Assembly: GCA_022708055.1 (NCBI GenBank) | Contig: JAKIZK010000009.1 | Span: forward strand, 1-47,888 | Source of the DNA: Bacteroidota bacterium | GTDB taxonomy: Bacteria > Bacteroidota > Bacteroidia > Chitinophagales > Chitinophagaceae | DNA: 47,888 nucleotides | Reading direction: 5' to 3' | Shown here: positions 1 to 10,244 of the stretch, in pieces | How positions within the stretch are numbered: the stretch's first letter is position 1 | Layout: each line of letters opens with the position of its first letter | Position numbers and translations under genes: made by a program | The notes under the pieces: generated by a model | The model's database searches: none | Told to the model about the DNA's origin: nothing | The model's input: the letters and a program-made list of their open reading frames with translations, nothing else

Positions 1-3000
1 TATGCGTAACTGCACCTTTTCGCCTGCATTGGACTGATAAGTAAGTGTCACCATTCCGTTTGTAGGATTGGGATATGCCTGCCATTTTATTTCGTTGGAG
101 AATACTAAGGGTCTGATATTGGAATAGCTGTACCTGCCATCATTGTCCACCATTTTTAATCTATAATAATGCACTCCCGATTTATTGCTTTCCAAATCAG
201 AAAAAGAATAATGCCTTATTCCTGCACCTGAGTTTGCGGCTGCTACTTCACCCAGCTTGACAAACTGATTGAGCTGATAATTTGAATTGCCTTTGGCTAC
301 TTCAATTTCATAGTGATGCAGGTTTGATTCATTTTCAACAGTCCATTTGGCCAGTACATCATTATTATTAGTCTTTGTAACCAAAAAGTTTATTAGCTGT
401 ACAGGTAATGCAGAGTTGTTATCAAAGCCACCATTGTTGAGCCAAAACTCAGAAAAGTTTTTCACCTTAAATTCGGCATAATAACCTTTATCAAATGGCG
501 TAAATTTTATTTTTCCATTATTGATGAAGAGATAATTGCCCGGTGTATTATCACTTAGCGTTCCATTTTCTTTTGAAACATCAGTGGGGTCGCTGTATTT
601 GGTTACTCCCAGTTCGTAGGCCATTGCCGGTTTGTAACAATTACTACAACCGCTTGCATTAATTAAAGCTTCTGTTTCGGCATCGGTAAAATAAAAGCGA
701 ACGGTTGCCGAATCGGCTAATGCTTTGTTGGCGGGTTTCATAGTAATATTTCTGTTATGATAATATTGATCTCCATTGACTCGCACCGGTCCGGCGTAAA
801 TATAGGATTGTACATCGGTGCTTCCCATATTCTGATTGTTGGGATTGATAGAAGCAATTATTTTGCCTGAAACGGGTTCTATAAAATGTATCCAGCTTGT
901 GCCGCTTACATTTTGATTAACAACCGGACTGGAGCCTGTAATATCATAAATACCATTGACATCGTCGTACACATGAACATCGTCAATGGCAATACCTTCT
1001 TTTGTAACGCCCGGATCTGAACTGATAACAAAACGAAAACGAATGTTGCTGTTGTTGGTAGTAGGTAATGCTGAAGTGGCCACATGCCAGCGTGTATAGT
1101 CCTGCTGACTCCATAACTGATTGCCGGAATAATTTTTATTATACCAGTTGGTACCTGAGCCCTGTGTTCCTAATTTGTTCCAGGTAGTTCCGCCATCATT
1201 GGAATATTCTACCCAGGCACCATCGCAATAGGTGGCACCGCAATCTTCAACATCTAATGCAAGGCTGAAGCTGAGGGTAGGGTTACTCATGCTACTTAAG
1301 TTGAAACAGGGTGAATAGAGATATGAATTTTCATTTTCGGTGTAATAACCATTCAGGTTGGTTTTCCAGACTTTATTTCCACTTGCTGCTCTGGTGATTT
1401 TGGCACTGTTGGGTGTGCCATAGTTCCAAGTACTCAAATTGCCGCCGGCATACCAATAGCCATTGTTTGTTTCAAAATTTTCTAAATATGGAAAAGAAGC
1501 AATAAGCGGAAGGTGATACGCATTCACCTTTGCAGTATCGTTTTGTCTTACATTGTCGGTAGCATAATCAACCCAAGCTTCTACCAGATGATTGCCTGGG
1601 GCAGACAGGTTGGCTGTTGCTGTAAATGTATATTGTATCGAGCTATTGGCTGCTATGAAAGTAATGGTTTCATTAGCAATAATATTTCCGTCAACTCTTA
1701 GCACTACAGGAATATTATTGATGGCTGATCGTTTTGAATTTCGAACCTTGAGTTTTACAGGCACTGCATTATTGAGGCCACAGGCAACTACAACCGGCGT
1801 ATCCAGCCCTAAGGCCTGTACATCATCCACTGCACGATAGATTTTGATATCATCAAAACTATAGCCGGCACCGCCCTCGTTATCAGCAGTCATATATTGG
1901 CCCCATTGGCCCCAGCGAGCTTGTGTACTGCTGCTGAAAGCCTGTCCATATACAGCTAATGAATCTGCCAATTCAATACTGGAAGAAAGTTTGTAACTGC
2001 CATCAGCAGGGTTTTGATTAGCATATAAATCATAAACAGGAATCCAACTGCTCATATCGCTGCCTCTAATCCACAACTGATTTGCGGAATTTGGTTGCTG
2101 GTTGTGATTTTTGTATCTAAAGTCAATGCGAATATCATCGCTGGCAATATTAAAAGCACTCAGGTTAAATGTAGCCGTTAGCGAATTGATATTGCCGCCA
2201 CTGATGTATTTGCTTACATCCAACGTAATGGCCTTGCTGCCTGAATAAGCGATGCCTGAATTGATATAACTACGCAAACGCCCATCCGTTGAGCTTTTTA
2301 AAAAATCATACCTGTCGTTGCCGGTAAGACCCATTTGATTTTCGGTAACTGTTTGACCGGGTGTGGATTCTAAGTTATCTATCCAGGGCAACTGCGCATT
2401 GGTAATGGGCTGGTTGTCTAATTGTTTGTAAACGTTTTGAAAACTGTTGTTTATGGTTACGGCATCACCCGCTTTAGTGGCTGTAGCCAAAATGGTATAG
2501 GAGCCAACGGCCGAGAGATTGGCGTTGGTTGCAAAGGTATAATCCAAATGATTAAGGGCGGGAATATTTGCTGTGGGTGCTGTGATGACTTCATTAATGG
2601 CCGGCCCTCCATTGATAGAGTAGGAGACATTGATATTTCCGGAAGATGCAATATCATCCAGATTTTTGATGCGAATGGTGATGGGTACATTATTGCCCAA
2701 AGCAGTAGATGTAAAAATTCTGCCGGATGTAATGGGCGAAATAATGGTGTCAAGTTTCAAATCATTGTCAGAAATACTTCCTGCGCAGGTTCCTGTATTG
2801 GGCTGTCTGGAAATCGCAATTGCCCTTCGGCCCGGGTGCCCGTTTATTCTGGCTCTTACGGTTACCCAGTAAACAGAATCTTTTGATAATCCGCTAAAAT
2901 TGTAACTAAGACTGGTGGTTGTGGCTACGGAAACCATTTCATTTCCTATCAATCGCATGACTTCATAATCCGTAGCAGCGGGAACCGCATTCCAATTGAT

Positions 3001-5256
3001 GCTGATATAACCTTCGCATTGTACTGCAGACAATGTAACAACAGGAAGCTCCGTTATTACAAAAGCATTACTGGTTTGTGAAAATCCGGTTGTATTTTTT
3101 GTCAATCTCAATTTGGCTACATCGGTGGGTGTATTGGGCACCGTCCATGCATAATGCCTTATTGCGGCTGGCAAATTATTACTTAAAGTAGTCCAGCTGC
3201 CACCGTTATTACTTGAAAATTCCAAAGTAAAAGTATTGGTTTCATCACTATACGATTCCCAGTTTACAATAAAACTGTCCACATTAGGTACCGATGGAAT
3301 TAAGTGTTCGCCACCCACAGGATTCGTAAGTACCAAACTTTGGGGAATGGCATCATAAACCAGAAAGTAGCCTTGTGAAGGGCCTGCGGCAATGGCAGCA
3401 CCGTTAGCTTTTAAATCATAACTGCCGGCAGCGGGATTATTGATGACAACTTGTTCAATATTATTAATGGCATCATTGCCGGTGGCTGTAGCCGCATTGT
3501 TAACATTGGACGACAAAGTATCTAGCACATAAGGCAGTACTGTGCCACCCGGGCCGGTTACACTTAGGTTTAGATTATTTACTAAAGTGTGTGCAGCCAT
3601 TACTGATGCAGCAGGATCGTTCCAGTACAGCAACACTTTTAATTGTGCAGTATTGGCCGGAACAGAAATGGTGTGTGTATTGGTAATATTTTGTGCAACT
3701 GTGTTTGTAAAATAATGATTCGCTTCCATCATAGCCAGCGAACGTACCAGGTTCATACTTCCAAAACCATAAGTAAAATCGGGGCCTGCGTTGCCACGGT
3801 CTGATGCGCCATTACAAAGCAATGCTTTCAATAATCCGTTTTTTGGATTTGCATTTCCATGTGTAGTGCGATATCTTTCTATCAACAAAGCCAATCCACC
3901 TGAAACACCCGGTGCTGCCATACTAGTGCCGTTGTTGAAACTATATTGATTATTTGACCAGGTTGAAGCTACTCTTTCGCCCTGCGACATGATTTCCGGT
4001 TTCACTCTTCCATCTCTTACCGGGCCTTTGGAAGAAAAGGTTGCCCAATCTCTTTTATAATCGGTAGCACCAACGGTAATAATATTTTTTGCACATTGAA
4101 AACCACCCATCACGGTTCTAAAACCGGATGGGAAAGGACTGCAAGTTCTAAAGCCATCATTTCCGGCAGCAAATACATGTTGCAGCTCGGGTAAATCAAT
4201 TGCCTGTTGATCGAGTATTCTGGCATTTAAATCATAAATACCATTGAAGGCACAATCATCTGCTACCAATCCATAAGAATGACTGCCTATTACCATGCCA
4301 TTATCTTGTACATAAGTTGGTGCTTTGGTAATAATATTATTAAACAACTGGCTTAGTATCGTTGACTTTGGTGCATAGCCTTCATGCAATTCATTGATAA
4401 TACCTGCACCACCCACGGTACCTGCCACATGCGTAGCATGTGCCCTGGGTATATCGCCGGCTCTATTGATGATGCGACCTGTAAAATCCAAATGTGTTTG
4501 TATATCACCATTATCACCTACACCTACTACTACACCCTGCCCTGTAAGACCCAGTCCGCCATTTGCAATACTTGCTTTCAGCATATTGGCTTTTGAAGCT
4601 GCCATGCTGTTGGTATTAAACTCTTTTACCGGTGCAGGTGCAGCTTGTACATAATCTATACATGGCATAGCTGCCAGTTCTGTTAATCTATCGGTAGCAA
4701 CTATTAATTCAAGAATACGATAGTTTTTATTAAGCGTAGAAGTAATTTGAAATCCTTTGCGATATAATTCCTGTTGTACCGTTTCAAAGTTGAAGGAAGA
4801 CGGAAAACTAATCCAAAGCTCAATCTGATTATTATTTTTTAAAGCCCAGTTGGGAAAAATTCCTCTTGATAATTCAGGCTGCATTTTTTGCTCGGGCTGT
4901 GGTACTATCAATGCTCGGGCTTTTGACTGCAATATTTCATTTGCATCCGGTTGACCGCTGATAGTAGCTGTAAAAGCATTGTTGGGTATATATTCCAATA
5001 GTTCAATGCCATTTGCTTTCAGTTGTTCTTTGATGGTAACAGAGGGCAGCTCCTCAAATTGAATAATTACAAATGACTTTCCGGCAGTTTTGGCCACGGT
5101 TTGATTAAATGCTTGAATACTGGCCGGGTCAATATTTTTTACAGGAATAAAATTGCCGCTTCTTAATTGAATTTGAAATCGGCTATCGGGTTGTGCTGCT
5201 GCCGTAACAGTTATCAGCAATAACAAAGTTATCAGGGGAATTGGATTGAGCCTCAT
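1..5256 (-). CDS. Giant secreted S8 (subtilisin-like) serine protease with T9SS sorting tail, C-terminus cut by window edge
   Basis: A continuous reading frame of 1752 codons starts at the ATG whose first base is 5256 and runs off the window at base 1. Residues 1-21 look like a signal peptide (MRLNPIPLITLLLLITVTAA). The subtilase triad is visible: Asp248 in GVGDNGD, His273 in HATHVAGT and Ser445 in NGTSMAAPG, with an AAGNDG oxyanion-type motif between His and Ser. After the protease come fibronectin-III-like and jelly-roll or MAM-like modules (NWNAVPAATDYEV, FDDIKIYRAVDDV). The visible end holds WQAYPNPTNGMVTLTY, the start of a type IX secretion C-terminal domain. The product is probably exported to the outer surface or medium as a protease. 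Its substrate is unknown. It lies 81 bp behind mfd on the same strand. Confidence 0.9.
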   Translation of the reverse strand, partial: MRLNPIPLITLLLLITVTAAAQPDSRFQIQLRSGNFIPVKNIDPASIQAFNQTVAKTAGKSFVIIQFEELPSVTIKEQLKANGIELLEYIPNNAFTATISGQPDANEILQSKARALIVPQPEQKMQPELSRGIFPNWALKNNNQIELWISFPSSFNFETVQQELYRKGFQITSTLNKNYRILELIVATDRLTELAAMPCIDYVQAAPAPVKEFNTNSMAASKANMLKASIANGGLGLTGQGVVVGVGDNGDIQTHLDFTGRIINRAGDIPRAHATHVAGTVGGAGIINELHEGYAPKSTILSQLFNNIITKAPTYVQDNGMVIGSHSYGLVADDCAFNGIYDLNARILDQQAIDLPELQHVFAAGNDGFRTCSPFPSGFRTVMGGFQCAKNIITVGATDYKRDWATFSSKGPVRDGRVKPEIMSQGERVASTWSNNQYSFNNGTSMAAPGVSGGLALLIERYRTTHGNANPKNGLLKALLCNGASDRGNAGPDFTYGFGSMNLVRSLAMMEANHYFTNTVAQNITNTHTISVPANTAQLKVLLYWNDPAASVMAAHTLVNNLNLSVTGPGGTVLPYVLDTLSSNVNNAATATGNDAINNIEQVVINNPAAGSYDLKANGAAIAAGPSQGYFLVYDAIPQSLVLTNPVGGEHLIPSVPNVDSFIVNWESYSDETNTFTLEFSSNNGGSWTTLSNNLPAAIRHYAWTVPNTPTDVAKLRLTKNTTGFSQTSNAFVITELPVVTLSAVQCEGYISINWNAVPAATDYEVMRLIGNEMVSVATTTSLSYNFSGLSKDSVYWVTVRARINGHPGRRAIAISRQPNTGTCAGSISDNDLKLDTIISPITSGRIFTSTALGNNVPITIRIKNLDDIASSGNINVSYSINGGPAINEVITAPTANIPALNHLDYTFATNANLSAVGSYTILATATKAGDAVTINNSFQNVYKQLDNQPITNAQLPWIDNLESTPGQTVTENQMGLTGNDRYDFLKSSTDGRLRSYINSGIAYSGSKAITLDVSKYISGGNINSLTATFNLSAFNIASDDIRIDFRYKNHNQQPNSANQLWIRGSDMSSWIPVYDLYANQNPADGSYKLSSSIELADSLAVYGQAFSSSTQARWGQWGQYMTADNEGGAGYSFDDIKIYRAVDDVQALGLDTPVVVACGLNNAVPVKLKVRNSKRSAINNIPVVLRVDGNIIANETITFIAANSSIQYTFTATANLSAPGNHLVEAWVDYATDNVRQNDTAKVNAYHLPLIASFPYLENFETNNGYWYAGGNLSTWNYGTPNSAKITRAASGNKVWKTNLNGYYTENENSYLYSPCFNLSSMSNPTLSFSLALDVEDCGATYCDGAWVEYSNDGGTTWNKLGTQGSGTNWYNKNYSGNQLWSQQDYTRWHVATSALPTTNNSNIRFRFVISSDPGVTKEGIAIDDVHVYDDVNGIYDITGSSPVVNQNVSGTSWIHFIEPVSGKIIASINPNNQNMGSTDVQSYIYAGPVRVNGDQYYHNRNITMKPANKALADSATVRFYFTDAETEALINASGCSNCYKPAMAYELGVTKYSDPTDVSKENGTLSDNTPGNYLFINNGKIKFTPFDKGYYAEFKVKNFSEFWLNNGGFDNNSALPVQLINFLVTKTNNNDVLAKWTVENESNLHHYEIEVAKGNSNYQLNQFVKLGEVAAANSGAGIRHYSFSDLESNKSGVHYYRLKMVDNDGRYSYSNIRPLVFSNEIKWQAYPNPTNGMVTLTYQSNAGEKVQLRI

Positions 5257-5337
5257 AGCATGGTTTGAATAATAAAATTAGAATAAAAAAATGAAAATGT
5301 CCAGCGGATATACTTAGAAAACAATGCCCCTGCATAT

Positions 5338-8300
5338 TTATTTTGCGGAAGCCTTAGTAAATTGATGCATTTGATTCAAAAACTGATATACTTCGCTCAT
5401 CGTTTTCATATTTTCTCCAATGAGCATAAAAAGCCTTCCTGTTTGTTTGAGCTTTGCTTTGTTCGTTTCTGTTTGCAGAAAACGAATGATTTTATCAAAG
5501 AGTGCGGATTCGTAGTAAGGAGAATCAGGCCGGTTGATGAAGAAACAGCGGAGTGTATTGTCTTTCAAACTCATTTTTTCAAAACCCAGATCGACAGCCA
5601 GCTTGCGACAACGAACCGTAATGAATAAATCGGAAACAGGTGAAGGAATAGGACCAAAACGATCTGCCATTTCTGTTTTCATCAATTCCAGTTCTTCCTC
5701 CGTTTCGCAATTGTCTAATCTTTGATAAAGCGAAAGTCTTTCGGTAATGCTTTCTACATAATCATCCGGTATCAAAATTTCCAGATCCGTATCAATTGTA
5801 CAATCTTGAACAAAATCATCCTGCTTTGCAATTTCTTCTTTGAACAAATCTTTAAAATCGCTTCTCTTTAATTCACGAATGGCTTCATCCAAAATTTTCT
5901 GATACATTTCAAACCCAATATCAGCCATAAAACCACTTTGTTCGCCGCCCAATAAATTTCCGGCACCTCGTATGTCGAGGTCACGCATGGCAATCTGAAA
6001 ACCGCTACCCAAATCGCTATGCTGCTCCAATGTTTGCAATCTTTTTCTTGAATCGTCGGGCAGGGTGCTCATGGGTGGTGCTAATAAATAGCAGAATGCT
6101 TTTTTGTTGCTTCTGCCCACACGACCTCTTAGTTGATGCAAATCGCTCAATCCAAACTGGTGTGCATTGTTAACGATGATGGTATTGACGTTGGGAATAT
6201 CCACACCGCTTTCTACAATATTGGTACAAATGAGTACATCGTATTTGCGTTCAATAAAATCAAAAATTCTTTCTTCTAATACATGACCTTCCATTTGTCC
6301 GTGTGCATAGCCGATGCTCAGGTCGGGGCAAAGCGCCTGAATAATAGTAGCCATTTCGGCAAGGCCTGCAATGCGGTTGTATATAAAAAACACCTGACCG
6401 CCTCTTTCTGTTTCAAAATAAATGGCTTCACGTATCAGGTCTTCATTATACACCTGCACTTCTGTTTGTATGGGTTGCCGGTTGGGCGGTGGTGTGTTGA
6501 TGATGCTCAGGTCTCTCGCTCCCATCAATGAAAACTGCAAGGTTCGGGGAATGGGTGTAGCGGTAAGTGTAAGACAGTCAACAGCCGTTCTTAATGTTTT
6601 TATTTTTTCTTTATGTGCTACGCCAAATTTTTGCTCTTCATCCACAACCAGCAATCCCAGGTTTTTAAACTTTACATCTTTGCCCAGCAATGCATGTGTG
6701 CCAATGATGATGTCAATTTTTCCTTCTTCAAGTTTTTGATATGTTTCTTTTTTCTCTTTGGTAGATTTAAATCGGTTTACATAATCAACCGTAACCGGAA
6801 AATCTTTCAATCGCCCGCTGAAAGTTTTATAATGTTGAAATGCCAGAATTGTTGTGGGCACCAATACAGCTGCCTGTTTCCCATCGGTACAGGTTTTGAA
6901 TGCAGCACGAATGGCAATTTCTGTTTTGCCAAAACCTACATCACCACAAACTAATCTGTCCATGGGTGAGGTGGATTCCATATCCTTCTTTACATCAGCC
7001 GATGCTTTCCCTTGATCCGGTGTGTCTTCATAAATAAATGATGCTTCCAGCTCCGTTTGCATATACGTATCAGGCGTATGTGCAAATCCCTGTTGAGCTT
7101 TTCGCTTGGCATAAAGTTTTATCAGGTCAAATGCAATTTCTTTAACCTTGGCCTTGGTTTTATCTTTTAGTTTGTTCCATACATCGCTGCCCAGTTTATT
7201 TATTTTTGGAACGGTGCCGTCTTTGCCTGTAAATTTTGCAATCTTGTGCAGGCTGTTGATGTTGACGTATAAAATATCGGTGTCTTTATAAATCAATCGT
7301 ACGGCCTCCTGCATTCTGCCGTTTACTTCTATTTTTTGCAAACCGCTGAAAACGCCTACGCCGTGGTCGATATGCGTAACAAAATCTCCGGGTTGCAGTT
7401 CACGCAGCGTACGCAGGGTTAATGCTTTATTTTTATTGTATGCCTGCTTTACTTTGTATTTATGATATCGTTGAAAAATCTGATGATCGGTATAGCAAAC
7501 GATTTTCAAATCATCATCAATAAAACCTTCATGAATAGATACGGAAACCGGGTTGAAAACAATGTCTGCATTTAAATCATCAAAAATACTTTGCAGCCTT
7601 TCCAACTGGCGTGGATTCTCGGCAAAAATGTAAATAGCATAGCCCTTGCTTTCGCTGCTTTTTAAATCACGAATCAATAAATCAAACTGACGGTTGAATG
7701 CCGGTTGCTCCTTTGTGTTGAATTGAATACTAAAAGAAACAGATGATGCGGCCGATGCATTACCAAAATTTACCAGATGTCTGTTGCTTGTTTTATCAAC
7801 AAACTCGCCGGCGGTAATGAAATCTTTTTTATCAACAGTTTTTTTGCTGTTGGATTCGTCAAATTCAGAAACGGTGGGTAGTCTTTGCTTTTGATGTTTA
7901 TGAATTTCCGGCTGTGCTGCTGCACTAATTTTTTCCTGATAATATTGTAAGAAAGCATCTAGATTTTCTGCTTCATCTGCCAGATGATCTTTACACAATT
8001 CGTAATCCTGAATCCAGTAGATGGTATTTGCGGGCAAAAAATCAAAAAGAGAAACCCGTTCTTCGTTTTGAAACTGTGTTTCTACATTGGGTATAATGCT
8101 AACTTGTAAAAGTTTTCTTTCGCTCAATTGTGTTTCGGGATCTATAATGCGAATGGAATCCACTTCATTTCCAAAAAGCTCAACCCGATAAGGTTTTTCA
8201 TTTCCGAAAGAATAAATATCCAAGATGCCGCCACGTATCGCAAACTGACCGGGCTGATAAACAAAATCGGTTCGTTCAAAACCATAGTCGGACAGCTTCA

Positions 8301-8802
8301 ATAAAAGTGCTCCAATATCTAATGTGTCGGCCGTTTTAATATGAATGATGGATGATGAAAGTGCAGTAGGCAATACCGATTTTTCAAAAATGGCTTCAGG
8401 ATAAGTTACCAAAATTTTTTTATTACCACCACTCGCTATTTTGGTCAATGCTTCGGTACGCAGCATTACATGCGATGCATTCAGCAGTTCAAAGTTTTTC
8501 CGGTTTTTAAAAGAGGAGGGAAAATAAAAAAGGTCCAGTGCATCTGTAAGGTCTTCCAATGAGTTGTGAAAATATGCGGCTTCCTCGGCGTTGTTGAGAA
8601 TAATAACATGGTTGAGCCCTGCACAGGCAGGATGTAAAAAAGTAGCAGCCACTACAAATTGTGTAGCGCTTCCGTTCAGATTTTCTAAATGAATTTTTTC
8701 GGTTTGATGGTTTGTTTCAGCAGCGGCAATAGAAAGCCTGTCCGCCAGTTGAAACAGGCGGGGGGTGTTTTGATACAATTGCAACAAATCCTGAGCACCC
8801 AT
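5338..8802 (-). CDS. mfd: Transcription-repair coupling factor Mfd
   Basis: Mfd is a DNA translocase that removes RNA polymerase stalled at lesions and recruits UvrA. I place the start at base 8802 (MGAQDLLQLYQ), giving 1154 residues, the usual family size. A longer frame to 8940 would add 46 residues with no family resemblance. Visible parts in order: the N-terminal UvrB-like region, the RNA-polymerase-interacting domain (PGDFVTHIDHGVGVFSG), Walker A in CGDVGFGKTE, the DEEQ box (VVDEEQKFGV), TATPIPRTL, the helicase C-terminal motif LRGRVGRSNKKAF, and a C-terminal TRCF domain. A TAnnTTTG element ends 8 nt before the chosen ATG, which supports this start and implies an almost leaderless mRNA. 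Confidence 0.96.
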   Translation of the reverse strand: MGAQDLLQLYQNTPRLFQLADRLSIAAAETNHQTEKIHLENLNGSATQFVVAATFLHPACAGLNHVIILNNAEEAAYFHNSLEDLTDALDLFYFPSSFKNRKNFELLNASHVMLRTEALTKIASGGNKKILVTYPEAIFEKSVLPTALSSSIIHIKTADTLDIGALLLKLSDYGFERTDFVYQPGQFAIRGGILDIYSFGNEKPYRVELFGNEVDSIRIIDPETQLSERKLLQVSIIPNVETQFQNEERVSLFDFLPANTIYWIQDYELCKDHLADEAENLDAFLQYYQEKISAAAQPEIHKHQKQRLPTVSEFDESNSKKTVDKKDFITAGEFVDKTSNRHLVNFGNASAASSVSFSIQFNTKEQPAFNRQFDLLIRDLKSSESKGYAIYIFAENPRQLERLQSIFDDLNADIVFNPVSVSIHEGFIDDDLKIVCYTDHQIFQRYHKYKVKQAYNKNKALTLRTLRELQPGDFVTHIDHGVGVFSGLQKIEVNGRMQEAVRLIYKDTDILYVNINSLHKIAKFTGKDGTVPKINKLGSDVWNKLKDKTKAKVKEIAFDLIKLYAKRKAQQGFAHTPDTYMQTELEASFIYEDTPDQGKASADVKKDMESTSPMDRLVCGDVGFGKTEIAIRAAFKTCTDGKQAAVLVPTTILAFQHYKTFSGRLKDFPVTVDYVNRFKSTKEKKETYQKLEEGKIDIIIGTHALLGKDVKFKNLGLLVVDEEQKFGVAHKEKIKTLRTAVDCLTLTATPIPRTLQFSLMGARDLSIINTPPPNRQPIQTEVQVYNEDLIREAIYFETERGGQVFFIYNRIAGLAEMATIIQALCPDLSIGYAHGQMEGHVLEERIFDFIERKYDVLICTNIVESGVDIPNVNTIIVNNAHQFGLSDLHQLRGRVGRSNKKAFCYLLAPPMSTLPDDSRKRLQTLEQHSDLGSGFQIAMRDLDIRGAGNLLGGEQSGFMADIGFEMYQKILDEAIRELKRSDFKDLFKEEIAKQDDFVQDCTIDTDLEILIPDDYVESITERLSLYQRLDNCETEEELELMKTEMADRFGPIPSPVSDLFITVRCRKLAVDLGFEKMSLKDNTLRCFFINRPDSPYYESALFDKIIRFLQTETNKAKLKQTGRLFMLIGENMKTMSEVYQFLNQMHQFTKASAK

Positions 8803-8810
8803 GAAGGGCG

Positions 8811-8818
8811 CAAAGATA
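8811..8818 (-). promoter_or_regulatory. Candidate TAnnTTTG -7 element for mfd
   Basis: The minus strand reads TATCTTTG, an exact match to the Bacteroidota primary-sigma -7 consensus TAnnTTTG. It lies 8 nt upstream of the proposed mfd ATG at 8802, so transcription would start within a few bases of the start codon. No clear -33 TTG was found at the expected distance. Confidence 0.4.
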
Positions 8819-8930
8819 ACAAGAAAGATAAAATGGATTAGACGTGAATCATGTAATTTTATCTTATTACGGCTTGTCTGAAGTTTTATGAATTTATTTT
8901 GAATTAAAAAGATCGCATCAGCATCTACAA

Positions 8931-9458
8931 ATGGATACAATTTTTTATAAAATGAAATGGAGTTTTTTGGTTATAAGCTTTACTAGTGCATTGATAGCTT
9001 GTGCTCAGCCCAAAATTATTATACATGCCTACTCGCAGCAGTTTACACCCGGCACTATTCCAACAAGGGATGTAGTGGGTGAAAATGCAGATGACTTCAT
9101 AAAGCATCCTGCCGTGATTACCAACTATTTGATATATGTGGAAGTAGATACAGCGATGCAAATCACACCATCGGCAGTGTGGGTAGGTGGAAAATGGGAT
9201 ACCGTAGCGGCAAAAAATATTATCAAAACACCTTTTATAACCGAGTATCCCAGCAAAAAAACTTTGGTACCTGCCACTTCAAAACAAGTTTATGAAATTA
9301 TCTTGGGCGATACATTGAAACAGGCGATAGTGCCAACGGCTAAGGTAAAAAAGCAGATGATTGATCATGAATTGATTTTTGCTTACTGGTGGAATGGCAA
9401 AAGATATTTTGCTGCATTAAAAAAACTGACCGTGCTGGAGCCTTTGGAGGGCATGTAA
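8931..9458 (+). CDS. Hypothetical lipoprotein
   Basis: A 175-residue protein of unknown function. The N-terminus has a hydrophobic stretch ending in a lipobox-like SALIAC-A, so it is probably cleaved before Cys and lipid-anchored. The second Met (base 8952, MKWSFLVISF) gives a more typical signal peptide and may be the real start. The mature part has no domain I recognise; it mixes short beta-like stretches (YLIYVEVD, AVWVGGKWD) with a basic C-terminal third. It is divergent from mfd and is followed 66 bp later by the reductase gene. If mfd began at 8940 the two genes would overlap, another reason to prefer the shorter Mfd. Confidence 0.7.
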   Translation: MDTIFYKMKWSFLVISFTSALIACAQPKIIIHAYSQQFTPGTIPTRDVVGENADDFIKHPAVITNYLIYVEVDTAMQITPSAVWVGGKWDTVAAKNIIKTPFITEYPSKKTLVPATSKQVYEIILGDTLKQAIVPTAKVKKQMIDHELIFAYWWNGKRYFAALKKLTVLEPLEGM

Positions 9459-9524
9459 ATTATTTTCCTCAATACATAAACAAATTATGTAAGTACACTT
9501 GTAATTTGCACTTAAATCATTTGC

Positions 9525-10244
9525 ATGGCATTACTACCCTGGCTTACCGGAAAAGTAATTCTCATAGAAACAGAAACAACCAACACACATCGTTTTTGGG
9601 TGGAAGTGCAGGGGGCAACTTCTTTTGATTTTAAACCCGGTCAGTTTGTAACGCTTGACCTGCCGATTGATACAAGACCCACACGCCGTTACCGTAGTTA
9701 TTCCATAGCATCTTGGCCCGATGGATCAAATGTATTTGAATTGCTGATTGTGCTCAATAAAACCGGAGCCGGCACGCAGTATATTTTTAATGAAGTGCAA
9801 GTGGGTACCGAACTAAAATTTCGTGGGCCGCTGGGTGTATTTGTATTACCTGAGGAATTGAATAAAGACTTGATATTGATATGCACCGGCACGGGCATTG
9901 CGCCTTTTCGCAGTATGTTGCATTATATAAGCAACCGTCAAATTCCGCATAAAAACATTTACTTGGTATTCGGCACCCGTGAGCAAAAAGATTTACTCTA
10001 CTACGAAGAGATGAAGGAGCTGCAGCATACACTCAAAGATTTTTATTTTCTGCCCACTTTATCTCGCCAGCAATGGGAAGGCCACACCGGATATGTGCAT
10101 GCTATTTATGAGGCAATATGTAAAGAAAAACCGGATGCACAGTTTTATCTCTGCGGCTGGAAGAATATGGTAGATGAAGCCCGACAAAAAATTCTGGATA
10201 TGGGTTACGATAAGAAGACGATACATTTGGAGTTGTACGGGTAG
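9525..10244 (+). CDS. Ferredoxin-NADP(+) reductase-family flavoprotein
   Basis: A 239-residue FAD/NAD(P)-binding oxidoreductase. The N-terminal beta-barrel carries the flavin motif RSYS (residues 57-60) after KPGQFVTLDLP. The Rossmann half has the nucleotide-binding motif GTGTGIAPFR (about 121-129) and the conserved YLCGW near residue 210. No ferredoxin domain is fused, so it probably moves electrons between NAD(P)H and a separate ferredoxin or flavodoxin. The monocluster ferredoxin at 29.6 kb is a possible partner, but that link is inference. The start ATG at 9525 fits the family length. It is co-directional with the upstream lipoprotein gene, and a large sparse gap follows. Confidence 0.87.
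   Translation: MALLPWLTGKVILIETETTNTHRFWVEVQGATSFDFKPGQFVTLDLPIDTRPTRRYRSYSIASWPDGSNVFELLIVLNKTGAGTQYIFNEVQVGTELKFRGPLGVFVLPEELNKDLILICTGTGIAPFRSMLHYISNRQIPHKNIYLVFGTREQKDLLYYEEMKELQHTLKDFYFLPTLSRQQWEGHTGYVHAIYEAICKEKPDAQFYLCGWKNMVDEARQKILDMGYDKKTIHLELYG

Noticed and set aside
2422..4654. Several plus-strand ORFs of 60-150 codons
   Set aside because: They lie opposite the continuous S8 protease frame and have low-complexity or implausible composition; the protease frame explains the sequence.
5362..6954. Plus-strand ORFs opposite mfd
   Set aside because: Antisense shadows of a well-conserved Mfd frame with all helicase motifs.
8803..8940. Longer N-terminus for Mfd
   Set aside because: The extra 46 residues do not resemble the family, and they would overlap the divergent lipoprotein gene; the promoter element supports 8802.
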